Assembly (NCBI GenBank): GCA_002633005.1
Contig: NMRA01000105.1
Span: 848,010 to 912,009 of the forward strand
DNA length: 64,000 nucleotides
Reading direction: 5' to 3'
DNA from: Phoronis australis
Lineage: Eukaryota > Phoronida > Phoronidae
Shown: one piece after another, positions 36,001 to 48,153 of the stretch
Position numbering within the stretch: the first letter of the stretch is position 1
Layout: each line of letters starts with the position of its first letter
Notes under the pieces: generated by a model
Told to the model about the DNA's origin: nothing
What the model saw: only the letters and a program-made list of their open reading frames with translations
The model's database searches: none
Translations under genes and position numbers: made by a program

Positions 36001-36782
36001 TTTATACAGACCCTCATCTGAGTTAAGGTAACCTTAAAACTTCGTTATCTTGCATCACAATTTTCGATTTTCTTTGAAAACAATTTTATAGGGACAAGAG
36101 TTCAAAATCAACAGTTAGTTTCTTTGACGCAACAACGTATCACAAGTGCTTAAATAATTCAAAATCATTATTTTTCAATATCTGAATCATTAATAGGCGA
36201 CTCTTTTATTAATTCATATACTCCAATGATTTCTTAAGGAAACAATTATTACTGAATTTTATATAAATTAATAGAAAAATTATCATAAATAATGCAGTGG
36301 GATATACTCATCATAGTATAGCGGGGGAGGTAGGTAACAGGAATTGGATCGTCTGGATGTTGCATCTGCATTTCATATTGTAAGTGCAAGGTGCGTCATC
36401 GCTTCACTGGCCAATCAATGAGACAGAGTCAAGAGAAAAGAACTCGGCCAGTGAAAAATAGATACCTGCAAAAATGAGCAAGAGATAGCAAAGATGAAGT
36501 GACAATAAAGTTTTTGTTGCGTATTCTTGACAATTTCAGACCACCGTTACCCGATACGCGAACAGTACTACAGGACTCCCTGAGGCAGATGTATTGCGGG
36601 GGTGTAACACTCAATGCGAAGAAATCGATACGGAGATCGTGGGCATCTGGATACAGACAAAATGTTGTCACCGGGATCTATGTAACAACGAGCCTATCCC
36701 AATGATATCATCCACCACTAAGATCCAGTCCTTAAGTCTATTCACCATGTTGCTCGTGCTTACAGGTCGCTTTCTAATTTGA
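30007..36782 (+). CDS. Ly6/three-finger GPI-anchored protein B
   Basis: Predicted GPI-anchored three-finger protein of 130 residues; ligand unknown. Exons 30007-30049, 35272-35378 and 36540-36782 with the same phases (1, 0) as its neighbours. Signal peptide MKGVTILLLFLICAGGASG, then the ten-cysteine pattern MCKSC, DC, NCGYC, GC, QC, KCC and LCNN, and a hydrophobic tail SLSLFTMLLVLTG. The NST sequon in YANSTTG is a possible glycosylation site. Exon 2 is 39-42 nt shorter than in A and C, so finger 1 or 2 is trimmed. This is the most divergent member of the cluster. Intron 1 is 5.2 kb because of a 1.1-kb repeat insertion. Confidence 0.88.
30347..31476. mobile_element. Non-coding repeat element, copy 2 (left-truncated)
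   Basis: Similar to 18499-19544, sharing CCTACACGTGAAAACC, AAGCGCGCGCTACATAC and the right end GGCGAATACGG followed by TA. Lies in intron 1 of Ly6 gene B. Confidence 0.75.
31477..35271. other. Ly6 gene B intron 1, remainder; transposon debris
   Basis: No credible host exon. A third TTTGAGAACC fragment is at 31857-31905. On the minus strand 33.8-34.2 kb, broken frames include SLCDNCTIMLDS followed after a stop by ERLTPSMIQKNDPRLF. This looks like a decayed transposon ORF, but I cannot name it. Confidence 0.4.
35272..35378 (+). CDS. Ly6 gene B exon 2
   Basis: Acceptor ATTTCCAG, donor TCT|GTAAGC. Encodes GGASGQMCKSCHGK through NCGYCS, with the first five cysteines. Confidence 0.88.
36540..36782 (+). 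CDS. Ly6 gene B exon 3
   Basis: Acceptor AATTTCAG. Begins TTVTRYANSTTG, carries RGCNTQCEE, TKCCHRDLCNN and the hydrophobic C-terminus to the TGA at 36780-36782. Confidence 0.88.
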   Translation, partial: TTVTRYANSTTGLPEADVLRGCNTQCEEIDTEIVGIWIQTKCCHRDLCNNEPIPMISSTTKIQSLSLFTMLLVLTGRFLI

Positions 36783-38593
36783 CGAACCATAGGACTCGTC
36801 TGTTTAGAACAACAGGTGGCAGGACATTGGTACAATTTTGACATTTTTTACACAAAATTAAACGCACGCGTAAAACATGCTTGGAGCTAGACCGTCAACT
36901 TTTTCACAAAGTCCCCATTTTAAAAATGAACCTATTTTTTATGTTTAAAAACGATGCATTTGAGGCATAAATATTAACGAGGCATGCAAAAAAATTATGC
37001 TTTGTACTGTGATTATGCATGGAATGCATCATTTTTAAAACCTAAAAGGAGGCTCTGTGTAACATGGCGACTCCTTGAATAAGGTGTATGGTTAACGTCA
37101 AACAACACTGGGTAAAATGGTGAATATTGGTAGAACTTTATAAAGCCTTATTAGACATGTACAATGTTAATTTCACTTAATAACCCCTAATACACGAACA
37201 AGTCATAGATTGGGTGTATTCTGGGAGTCATTTGTCTTAACCTACTTTTTACTACCTGGGTAGAATTTAAATTGAATATTGTCAATGCAGCTCAGTTTTG
37301 TAATAGATAAGTCAGCCTCCATTTCATGTTACTTTAAAAAGTTAATCCTTGGTTTTCGCTCCAGTGTTTCACATTTAGTTGTATAAGCCCCCTTGCAATT
37401 CCGGATACAAGCAGATTCACATCCAACTGTTGTAGGATCTTAAGTGACTCCAGAAACACCCAGTCCCGAGTAGTAAATGTACTAACCTATCATATGTAGG
37501 TGTTATCACTGAGATATTCAAATACATGTTTTTATCTATTGACTGTCACCAAAGTTGAGTTTAATTGATAAAAACCTAACAACGTGCCATATGTACACAG
37601 CATTTCAATAATGATCACAGACCAAGATACTTCCAACAATACCTAACATGGGATTGCAAACTCCTCTGAAGCCCTATAGAGGACAGGATCAGCTGGAACG
37701 CCTGAAATGGGACTCACTATTTTCCAGCCAAAGCATCTATGGTACCTATTGTAGGTAGTGGCTTAACTCGACAATAAGGCGAGGACATCACACGTTGGTC
37801 CACTTAGGGATGTTGGTTTGAGCTTATGTAGGACGCCACTGACAAGTCTGTGTATTTAACCAAGAGTAAAAATGTACAATGTAGCTCAATTGAAATATGT
37901 ATTCTGTGAAGGTAGATAGCTTGTAAAACTCAATTTATTAAATTTCAGACCAACCTAAAGTAAATTAGACCACACGGTCATGTCGTTTCATTGAAATTTT
38001 AGCAAGATGCAAAATAATTAAAGAATTTTGTTTGATACTCAGTATATGCTATGTCAGAAAGGTCATTGCTGATCCTTCTTTGTCTGGTCACACCAACAAT
38101 TACGGCCAACAATGAAGTTGACCAGTCAATTTTTTGACTGTCTACTGCTTGTCTTAAGGAATGGTGACACGAAATTTCTGTGGATCAAACAAAAATATGA
38201 AAAAATTAGAAAATTATTTAAAGCTACATTTGAGCTGACTAACAAAATGAAAATCAAATTCGGCCTTTAACTCTCACTCATAAAATCCGTCTCATACTAT
38301 ATATGATCACAGAACTCCATGACCAAAAAAAACATTCAAACCATCAACGCCTTAAGAAAACGCTAAAGAGCATATTGAGGTTGCACAACCCTAAAATTGC
38401 ATATATTAAAATGTTTTTTTGAGTCGCTGATGGTTTCAATATTTTTGATGGTCACAGAAATACAATCATACTAAGATAAGGAATACCACAAGGCCTTGAT
38501 GAAAACCCAATTCAATTTTTAAAGCTGGATAAACAGAACGGATTGCATAGTTCAAATTACAATACCGCAAAGTCAGCTCTGGTTCCAACAAAC
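36783..38593. other. Intergenic after Ly6 gene B
   Basis: AT-rich, no coding sequence recognised. No clear AATAAA for gene B was seen nearby. Confidence 0.45.
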
Positions 38594-39962
38594 TAAAGGT
38601 GAATGCCACCCGATTTAATTAGCCTTTTTTACCGTCTTAATCGGTCTATGTCCACATCGCCTCGCATACGATTGACCTTACCTTGCCAAGACGTATCGCG
38701 TTAACCTGTGAGGAAGGTCAGAAACGACGTAGAGACGTCAGTGATCATTTGCATAATGAATGCCGCTATGTTGCGGTGCATCATTCCTGCTTGTCCAAAC
38801 TATGCAGCTGCGAGGAAAGTGGGTACATCGTTTTGTCGACTTCCTCGAGAGTCCGAAATGCTTTAAGAAGTGGCTCGCGGTAGTGAAGAATGAAAAGAAC
38901 GCTGTAAATAGCAAGTATCAGGCGCCGTGAAACATCTCCATGTCTGTGGCCTGCAGTCATCGATAGTGAGTCTGATGAATGCCGGCTTACCAAATAACTA
39001 TCCATACGTTCCGTTGCCTGAGCTTCTTCACGGTGCCTCTCTAGTATTTTTTCATCACAGTATTCCGGTTTGAACTGATAGCCTGTGAAACTTAACGATC
39101 CACTTACGAAGTCTTCATCAGATGAGCTCTTAACTAATTCGGGATTACGAGTTGCCATGTTGACGTTTATTACTGAGCGTTCTGTTTCAAAATGAATTAT
39201 TCTCACCCTAACCTGAATAGGCCTAATACTTAAATAAAACTGAAACTTAAAGCGTGTCTCATTAGATGTAATTTGTAATGCCTTTGGAGTGTTTGTGAGT
39301 GCAATGATTTCAGAAGCCAGCAATGAATAAATCACTGCATTACCAGCTTTAGGTGCAATAAAACTAATAGACCGTATACCGAGGCCGTGTGAGTACATGC
39401 TAATTCAGTGTTTACAGACAGAAACTGTTGTAAATCAATAACTCCATTTTCCATCCCATGGCCAGGTGTTACGGGAATCTTTATTTACCTATACATTATG
39501 CAAATAATGATTGTCAATGTACAACTGCTGCCCTGAAGGTTCTGTGGCCAAAGGGGAACCTGAATTTGCGGCCCCCGACGAGTAAGTAGATTTGCTACGG
39601 ACCTTGGTAAATTGGCCTGCCGAACTTTGCAGGCTACGGTGTGTCCAAATACCAATAAATCCATAACAGCGAAATAAGACATTGTTTTTAAAAGAACTCG
39701 GTGTATTTTTAAGGGTTTTACATCGGAGTTTGATGATTTATTGGCGTTAAATGATGAATTTAAGCAATAAGATGACACCAGTAACCCATGTTGTGAACCG
39801 CTGAACAGATTGCTTGTAAAACCAATGATGTCATTGGATAATTTCAACACCTCCGTCTGCCGCCAGGTGTCAGGTAACGCAACCGAACGTTCTGTTTTCG
39901 AGTTCTGCTACTTGATCTAAATTGATACAAAATAGGCATTTTTTGGGTGGCATATTCCTTTA
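38594..39962. mobile_element. TIR DNA transposon-like element, about 1.37 kb
   Basis: Ends are imperfect inverted repeats: left AAAGGTGAATGCCACCCGA, right TTGGGTGGCATATTCCTTT (15 of 19 positions match). It contains the minus-strand ORF at 38781-39159. The left end also resembles the right end of the short element at 5644-5911. No target duplication was identified and the superfamily is unknown. Confidence 0.5.
38781..39158 (-). CDS. Unrecognised ORF inside TIR element
   Basis: About 125 codons from the ATG near 39158 (MATRNPELVKSSSDEDF), part of a 205-codon open frame that runs further upstream. The first 65 residues look protein-like: an acidic Ser/Asp stretch, SLSFTGYQFKPEY, and a charged helix ILERHREEAQATERM. 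The remainder (RRLILAIYSVLFILHY...) may be intron or a shifted frame. The N-terminal style is common in transposon-encoded proteins of invertebrates, but I do not recognise a family or catalytic motif. It could also be a first exon of something longer. Confidence 0.35.
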   Translation of the reverse strand: MATRNPELVKSSSDEDFVSGSLSFTGYQFKPEYCDEKILERHREEAQATERMDSYLVSRHSSDSLSMTAGHRHGDVSRRLILAIYSVLFILHYREPLLKAFRTLEEVDKTMYPLSSQLHSLDKQE

Positions 39963-40137
39963 AGTCGCTTTCCCATTAGAAATGAAACTTCGCTTTTACC
40001 GAAGTTTCAGTAAGTGGGGTAAGATTAACTACCAAGTTAATCTTCGCTCAAAGTAGCAGGATTTACCGGTGAAGCTTTGGTACTCAACGAAACATCGGTG
40101 TAGTGGGAACAAAGGCATACATGTCAGAATCTTACAA

Positions 40138-40493
40138 GGATGTCAACCAACTAGTTAGGTGTACATGTTACAACTGTCGACACCTTGTGGTCAAATTGTA
40201 AAACCATTCCTAAAAATAGTTGGTTAGGCTGCCCCGCCTGGTGGTCACATATTGTTATCCAAAGAGATAGATAGCTGGTTTAAGTCAGTTGACATAAACA
40301 TTCAATAGCTGCCCCACCTGGTGGACAACTATTAAAGCTATCCAAAGAGACAGGTATCTGGTTAGTTGGTTGACATCCAACATCCAATAGCTGCCCAACT
40401 GGTGGTCAAATATTAAAGCTATCCAGAGGGAGTCAGGTAGCTAGTTGGTTGACATCCAACATCCAATAGCTGCCTCATCTGGTTGTCAAACGG
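40138..40493. repeat. Minisatellite, about 80-bp unit, 4-5 copies
   Basis: Direct repeats with GTTGACATCCAACATCC and CAATAGCTGCCCCACCTGG followed by TATTAAAGCTATCCA, spaced 79-81 bp. Lies 1 kb upstream of Ly6 gene C. Several units carry CCACCTGGTGG, which resembles the CTCF core on the reverse strand. Confidence 0.85.
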
Positions 40494-41467
40494 AAAGACT
40501 TTTCAAAAGGAGATAGCAAATGGGGTGGAGTCTGGATGATGTACTGGCCACAACAGGAGGTAATTAGTTTAATTGGATGTGAACCAACTATTAGTGTCTG
40601 TTGCATCAAAATAGTCACTTGGAAGCAGAGCTGCATCGAAGTTATCAGTAGAGGTTACGGCAATAATATACGATCACACGAGACTCGCAAAATGTATTCT
40701 TTTTTATTGTAGTGTAGCCGACATGTTCTCAATAGATGGACAAAAATAAATAATTGAAAACATATCTGATAAAGAATGACACTGATCACTTGTAAATGGC
40801 AGGCAAACAATTCTTAGTAAGCCTTGAACCAACTATTGAAAAACAAAAGTCATTTTTGGATTTTGGGTGAAATTATATAAGGATGTCCCCGTACAAGTAT
40901 TAGTCAGTTTGACATGTAATTTTTGAGTTTATACTCTGTGTGACCATATTTTAAGTATGATTCCGGTGAAAATTTCTAAATGAACATTGAAACTGAGGAG
41001 ATACGGTCAAAATTTGTGCAAGGAAAAAGTTTAGAATTCAATTAAAATTTTATCATCATTAGCTTGGCAATGTACTTGTAGTTTACATCATTTTGGGTAC
41101 AAATTTATTTACATTAAACGGGGTCAACCTTTGAAACCTTAAAGTCAGAACTAAGTTTTGTCTCAAATTTTTTTAATAAAGAAATTTAGTACGGGTCTCC
41201 TCAGTCTTTTTCAAAAATTAATGCAAAAGTTTAATTTTCAACCTTGTGAAAGCCACAAATGTGCACAATGTCCACATCCAATTATTTTTAAGAACCCCCT
41301 ATTAGGGCATTAACCACTAATACAAAAAACTAACACTTGTTTAAAACTAAATATTTGGTCAGCAAATAGACACTGCACAGCCGGTAGCTGTTGCAAAATC
41401 CTTCAAACCACCAGACTCTGAGCAGATCCATCTCTGAGCAGCTAGCATACAGAAACGCTCCTCGAAA

Positions 41468-41495
41468 ATGAAGATCGTTCTTCTCTTGTTTGCAG
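41468..41495 (+). CDS. Ly6 gene C exon 1 (signal peptide)
   Basis: ATG plus 8 codons and one base, donor GCAG|GTAAGT. Encodes MKIVLLLFA; short, but the hydrophobic run continues into exon 2. Confidence 0.85.
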
Positions 41496-44400
41496 GTAAG
41501 TCAGTCAAGAAAACGGCCGACTGGATTCAAATAAAATTTTCAAATACAGCCATTCCTTGGTCACTTTGTGCCAACATCATTGGCAAAATACTGCCATTTG
41601 TCAAATGTTAAGGTACAAAAGTGCTGTGACTGATAAAAATTGTCCACCTGTAAAACATTTATGAGCAGCTGCACGTCAAGTAGATAGAATTTGCTTGGCA
41701 TTCATTATCATTTTGAAAAATTTGACAAAATAAAATTTCGCACTTCCAACATATCGTGTGTACTTTCATTTATTTACAGTCTCTTAATGTTTTACCATCT
41801 AATCTTTTCAGCGCAAATGACTTTTAATGAAAAAATCCAAACTTCAATATAACAAAAAACATTAATTTGAAGTGCTACAGATTTATTTTCGAGTATTCAT
41901 ATCAATTCAGCTTTGGTCATGTCACATGGTTGTGCGGATATTTGGAAGTTGAATGAAAAATATAGTATGAACAATCTCAAGTGGCACTGAAAATGCAAAC
42001 TCAATGGACATGGTGTAGGAACAACACTAAGAATGTTGGTGTCAGAACCTCTTATGACGATGTCGTCAGGTGTGGGCTTGTCCCCCTCGTTTATATGAAG
42101 GATGACTCTGATGTCGGTTTCCGAGTAATTACAATTTACAGATGGAACTATCATTCTCTGCATACTTCTCCATCTCAGTTTTAAACAATATACAAGGATT
42201 TTTTGTCTTATTTTTGTTCATTTCAAATAACGTTTTATCTATACCAGAAATCAGAATTGTCGTATTTCCTCTTTTGTACAAGTTCATTTTTGGGGGTCTG
42301 ATGTTATACTCCAGGAAAAATTAAGTCTTAAGTAGTGACTATGGTGTCTACAGTTACTAAGCTATCTTTTGAAAAAAGAACTTTGTTCCCACTTAAAAGT
42401 TGAAATTGTTAATTGGCTGTTAATTAGTAGGCATCTTAATTAATAAACCCTAAGACACATCTTAACTGGCATCATTTTAATTTGAGTGATTTGAATGAAA
42501 TAGATTTTAGGGTCTTCTTTTGGACCACCCCATGGACCAAAGCCCAGAATTGTGCAATTAAGATGCCCCTTTCCTTCAATGGTAGGTGACTTACAATAGA
42601 ATTATGCACTCAAACCCTTTGCACTCGAAAGTGTGAATAAAGAACAGCTGGATGATCTTTCAGTTTGGTTAGCATCACTTGTGCTGGAGTAAGTACTTCG
42701 TGTGCTGCTCCTGATAACCTAAAACGACTATTCACTATTCCAAAAACATAACTTAGATGGAAATTTTACAGCTATGAAAAAAAGTAGGAAAAAGTAGGAA
42801 ATATTAGGAATTTCAGGAAAAAGTAGGAAAAGTAGGAACGCTTTAAAGCCTGCGGTATTCATAATGGAATGTTAGTGGTGAGATCACCAGTGCTATCTCC
42901 TCTGTCTGCCTACCCTGTCTGCCTTCCCTGGAGTCTGCTTCCCTAGTCTGCCTCCCCTGCCAGAATTGCACAATCGCTGGGTAGACAAACATTGGGAGAT
43001 TATAGAAATCTGTGACACTGCATGAAAGCCAATCTTCAGTGGTAAATTTTTGGTTCCTACAGTATGTTAGGAGCATCACTCTGAGCCCACTAGTGCCATA
43101 AATTGCCAAATGTAATGAACTATTAGGCATAAGCTTGCTTTAGTCTACGTCACCGCGGCAACACTCACCTTTTAATTCAAACAGCCATGAATAACACCCG
43201 CAGGCAAGGATGTTCTAATCAGATCCCTATTCAATACAACCTTTTGTTGTTTGTGCTGGGATCTCGTGGTGACGCTACAGGGCACGAAAAGGCAGCTTCA
43301 CTTATCAAAAGTGACGGGCTTACACTTGCGTGATTGAACTCGCGTTTTCTTATTTTACTAAGGCTTTGCTAGGACTGGTCAGCCCAAAACATCAAACATA
43401 ACAAAATTCCGTTGAAGATGGCCTTGAAAATGTTGCCCTTGTTCTATTAGTTTAGAGGTGATTAAGTTACCATCAGGGTTGTTATTGTGTGTTCCAATTG
43501 TTAAGGATAAGGAATAGGAATCAAATGGTGATAAGAATGCAGTGAGGAAATATAAGTGATCTGGGCAAGAAATGGGTCCCCTCGTCAATGACAGGAAAAC
43601 AGTTATAATGAAAAAGGAAAGTGTGGTAGACTGCTCAACATTTACAATTAGTTTTTCTTACATAATGCACTATCCCACTGTGGAACCAGAACAACTTTAA
43701 CCAAAGTTCCAACCTGTAGTAAATTGACAACAGAAAAAAAATCCGGTAAAAAATCTGCTCTTTGCTTCCATGAAATCACCTTAATCTGCCCTATTCACTA
43801 TTATTCACAGAATGCAATGCAGTAGTTCTGACTAGACGTGATTGTGTACTTGATACATCATACTGACATCCTGTCAAGTCACGTAAAAACATGTGATTAG
43901 GCGAGACCAAGCAACACGTCTGATGCAGCAGAGACACAACACAGTCCTAACTGAACAACGATTTCAGTAACTAAAAAGTATCACAGTAAAATTCTTTATG
44001 TGCCGATTTATTGTTAGACGACCCTCTTATAATTCATGAAATAACATGCAAACCGAGAAAGTACCACTTGATCAAAAATTTACAGCATCAGTGCGTGAAC
44101 TATTGCAGGCTCGTTTTAATGACATTCCAGTTTATGCTCAATGCTACCAATCAACACTCAAATCAAATATGGAGTTCAAATTAATCTAAATCTTGCAGGT
44201 CTGGTGGCCAGTCAGACAGCCAAGCCAATGTTGTCTTGCTACACCTGCCAAGCGTCTACTGAGAGGAACGATCCTGACAGCAGTTGTTTGAGGGGTCCCT
44301 GGGAAATGAAGAAAGTTACCGTTATGGGTAACTGCACCACCTGTGCGGTAAGCCGATAACACTAAATACTGAAAATGTAAAGAAAAACATCAGTAGCAAG

Positions 44401-47400
44401 AGACCCTCTTGAAGAAATTGGACGCAACTGAACCGTGACATGGGCACCATGACAAAGACTCACTATGACAATGATAAACGTAATGGTGATGACGGGTGGA
44501 AAATACGTTTAAGCTTAGATGGCAATTTTAAGGAAATTGAATGGCAACTTAGAGGAAAAATTAAAACAGACCTGGAGCCAAACAATAATCGCCGCAACTT
44601 CACTTACTTTTCTCACTGACTGGTGACATCGGAGTTAGTTCTCTGGTTTAAACACCTGGTGGGATTTCTGAATCTAATGAACTCCGATATTAATAAACAT
44701 CGTGTGCCATTTACATCCTACTGATCAGTGTTATTCTCAGTTAGATTTCTGTTATCATATTCTTTTTCGTGACTATTGATACTGTAACGGAAGACGAGTG
44801 AATTCTCGCGCAACTGATGTCACAACTTCAAGCGATTACCCTAGGCAAAGTGGAACTAACGTTTCTCACTGAAGCAGAGTTGTGCAACTCCACACTTCAA
44901 TCCATCTCTTTCAAGAGGACATGCGATGGCTTAAGTCTGGGAGCTACGATTTCCCATAAAGCCGAACTCTGCAAAGCAGAGGTCAGTTGTGGCAAAGGTG
45001 GAAAAGTAACATAAGATTGACTCTACACCAACAACACAGAAGATCTTACTTTTGGAAAAGCTCGTCACTAAGTTCAAACATAATTACCGTACTTGTCCGA
45101 GTTACGGCCCATGCTTGGCTTGCCACCCACCCCCCAAAATTTAAATTTTTCATTTTTAAGCACCTATGCTTGGCTTGACTGCCCACCCCCAAATTTTTAT
45201 GATCGAGACTTCCGTAAAAGTATCTGTGCTTCTGCGAACGATCATCGCACAAAATTAAGATTCCAAAACGTGCGCAACTTGCTTACCTTTCTGTGACAAT
45301 CAATCAGTTTTAGCAGAACAGGGACCTTGCCTTAATATGGCAGTAAAATACCCGTATGCTCATGCCCTTTACCAAAGGAGTCACAATTGTAGCCTTTGGC
45401 TCATGCTCGGAACTCGTGTCTGCATGTACTGATCACTGAGACAGCGCTTGTCGAATGTATTTCAATTGCTGTAGAATAACCAGCAAAGAAGTACTTGACA
45501 GGGAAATCCCGTCCGTAAATTGTCAACCTTTCTGTGATTCCCGTGACAGTACACAAAACAGAACCACCCTGAGCATTGAAATAAGAAAAGACATGGTCCA
45601 TTGTGACAAGCCAACCTGTGTCGCTGTTCCCGTCTTGATTAAACGCATGTTTTTAATGACTTTCACTCCTGACACCAAATTGGAATCGCCCAACCAAAGG
45701 CAAAAGCCCAAAAAATCAACTTGTTATGAGCACAAGTCGAACATTCTGTCCATGTTCCACTTGGTCAAAAACATATTTTTTGAACTTTTGATTTGCCTGA
45801 TGACTTTTTACAAGATGTGTTTTTGCTTCATTATTTTGGAAGCTGACCGAGTACCCCTATTGCCCAATAGTAGTATCGTCCGATTGTTGAGCACGTGCTT
45901 TGAACAACAGTGGTGTTGGCCTTGAACTCAAAAAAGAAACATACAATGTATGTAAAATGTTACCTTGTTCAAAGCATTCCATAAGAAGAACTGTCAATCA
46001 TTAGCATGTGCCTGGTTGTCTAAGTGTCCAGCCCAAGCAAATCTTTACACAATCAAGTGCTTCCCTTAACAAGAGCGTTGAAATGCGCCCACGGATGCAT
46101 CTCAAATGGTGTGCTTTTAGGGTTATTTCTTTGTATCATAAAAGTGGCCATTAGATGGCGCAAATCGTACACTCCATTCAAAAACGGGAACACGCCATAT
46201 TTCATAAAAATCTGTCAAGGAACTTCAAAGAAACAAAAGAAAAACAATCTGAACAAAATGAAAGTGCCACTTGTGGGCACAGTGTCTGTTCCATCCGCCT
46301 GAAAGTCATCGTCCATTATCTTCATACAAATTCACTTACTAAATTTAATAAAGATCCTGCAGTGGGTTTTGGAGATACAGCTATGGGCGCAAAACAAAAC
46401 TACCACTAGGAGGTGCAACAGTAGTTGAACGTGTCGGAAAAACGTCGTCAGCCATCCACTTCATAGTAAAACATACATGCAAATTTTCACAATTATCCTG
46501 AAAGCGGTTTGGTTGAGAGATGAGTGGACTTCAAAAAACAGACTCAAAAACACTAAAAATGGCCATTAGGTGGTGAAAACTAGGCCGAATCCATCTGAAA
46601 ACGAAGAGATAGCGTCACCTCATTCACAGGTGCCTGTATGCCAAATTTTATGAAAATATGTTGAGGACCTTTGAACATACAGATGTAAACATAAAAAAAT
46701 ATAATTGCCACTAGACGGCACAGTCGTCAGATCCGTCTGAAAGTCGTCATCCTTCGTTGTCGACATAATAAAAATACACTTACTAAATTTAGTAAAGATC
46801 CTGTGGGATACAGCCATAGGCGCAAAAAAAAACTGACACTAAGAGGTGCCAGAGTAGTCTAAGTTGTCGGAAAATCATCGTCAGCCGTCCGTACATGCCA
46901 ATTTTCACAATCATCCTTTGAGCTGTTTGGTTGATAGAGGGGTGGACGCAAAAAATACTCAAAAACAGTAAAAATGGCCACTAGGTGGCGCAAACTATGC
47001 TAAATCCACCTGAAAACGGGAGGATAGCATCATCTCACTAATAGGTTCCAATATACCAAATTTTATGAAAATCTGTTCAAGACTTTTGAAAGAAGAGATA
47101 AACGTAAAAAAACTAAAATTGCCACTAGGGGGCACACCGGTAGTCAGATCCCTCCAAAAGTTTGCTCATGCAGTCCGATCCACGGAAGGATTACACAGGT
47201 GCAAAATTTCATGAACATACATCAAGGCATTTTGGAGATAGAGCAGCAGACGCCGGACAGACAAACACTGGACGGACAGACGACGGACGGATGGAGATGA
47301 CGGCATAATGCGTCCACATAACTATAGATATGTGGGCGCATAAAAATACACCGCGAACTAGCGAAGTCTTGTTTGATCTGTCTTTTCTCTCAAGAAACTT

Positions 47401-48153
47401 GTCCTACTGAACGCACGCCTACCTGTAGGAATACCTTAGTTCTAAGAGAAGACCAGCAGCGACCGAGGTACATAAAAACCCAATCACGCTCAGGATCACG
47501 ACGCCGCGGTATTGTGTACGCAGGCCGTCTAAGTCCGTTACTTCAATCCCCCAACCTATATTTTAACTGATATGCTTGAAGTCCAACGTCAGTGTAGCTC
47601 CGTCAGGGTAATATCAGTCCTCGGTGCAGTAAGGAACAACTCCCGACTTCTCAAAAATTTCGATTTTAACCACCCATGCTCGACTTACCAGCCACCCACT
47701 GTTTTTTTAGATTCCCACTTTAAGCACCCTCGGCGGTAACGTGGACGAGTACGGTAATGGCAAAACAGTCATATTCAATTTGAAAAAATGTGACCCCTAA
47801 TTATTTAAAGATAAACAATGGAATTTTTAATGTTTGCAATATTATCATTGATGGTATAGGGCAGGAATCTGTGCTACACTGGTGTTTTATTTCAGATCAC
47901 CATGTCGGAGGATATGTATAGTATGAACAAGAACACGACCATTACCCGGTACTGTGTGATGCCCGGAAGATATGGGTGTCAGGAAGGATACATCGAGTAC
48001 AACATGATTAGATACATTACCCAGTGTTGCCATAGCAACATGTGCAACTCTAGAGACCCGCCTGACCTGCCCCCCAGAGTGTCTGGATCAGTGAAACTTG
48101 CAACGGGAGTTGCATCCTTGATCTATGCTGTGGTTTCCTTGAATTTTTTCTAG
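41468..48153 (+). CDS. Ly6/three-finger GPI-anchored protein C
   Basis: Predicted GPI-anchored three-finger protein of 144 residues; ligand unknown. Exons 41468-41495, 44199-44347 and 47896-48153, phases 1 and 0. Signal peptide MKIVLLLFAGLVAS, then the ten-cysteine pattern SCYTC, SSC, NCTTC, RYC, YGC, QCC and MCN. Sequons NCT and NTT are present. The hydrophobic tail after VSGSVKLATG aligns with gene A, as does exon 2 (GLVA.Q...L.CY.CQ), so A and C are the closest pair. Intron 2 (3.5 kb) holds CTCF-like repeat modules and two decayed MITEs. The start is the ATG directly before the signal peptide. Confidence 0.9.
44199..44347 (+). CDS. Ly6 gene C exon 2
   Basis: Acceptor TCTTGCAG, donor GCG|GTAAGC. 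Encodes LVASQTAKPMLSCYTCQ through NCTTCA, five cysteines. Confidence 0.9.
45088..45220. repeat. Decayed GGTTAACGCC-family MITE
   Basis: Starts TACCGTACTTGTCCGAGTTACGG and holds C-rich CCCATGCTTGGCTTG modules. The right end is lost or degraded. In intron 2 of Ly6 gene C. Confidence 0.5.
46140..47345. repeat. Tandem modular repeat with CTCF-like cores
   Basis: At least seven modules of 120-160 bp. Each has a GCCAYTAGRNGGCRC core (46145, 46398, 46559, 46706, 46830, 46975, 47120) and a TTTCATGAAAATCTGTC-like segment. It ends with a GGACGGACGG-rich stretch and ATATGTGGGCGCATAAAAA. Positions are to the nearest few bases. The same 3' end recurs at 49258-49497. Confidence 0.75.
47640..47757. repeat. 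Decayed GGTTAACGCC-family MITE
   Basis: Contains CCACCCATGCTCGACTTACC and ends GGCGGTAACGTGGACGAGTACGGTA. Opposite end preserved relative to 45088-45220. Confidence 0.5.
47896..48153 (+). CDS. Ly6 gene C exon 3
   Basis: Acceptor TATTTCAG. Encodes ITMSEDMYSMNKNTTITRYC, then YGCQEG, TQCCHSNMCN and the GPI-type tail to the TAG at 48151-48153. Confidence 0.9.
   Translation: MTMSEDMYSMNKNTTITRYCVMPGRYGCQEGYIEYNMIRYITQCCHSNMCNSRDPPDLPPRVSGSVKLATGVASLIYAVVSLNFF

Noticed and set aside
44817-45014. 65-codon frame with several cysteines in Ly6 gene C intron 2
   Set aside because: Cysteine spacing does not fit the LU pattern, and apparent internal repetition (AELC.) reflects local DNA similarity; no splice sites.
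45455-45925. 156-codon plus-strand open frame in Ly6 gene C intron 2
   Set aside because: No recognisable motif, no splice-site support, and it lies wholly in an intron among repeats. Length alone is weak evidence in 64 kb.
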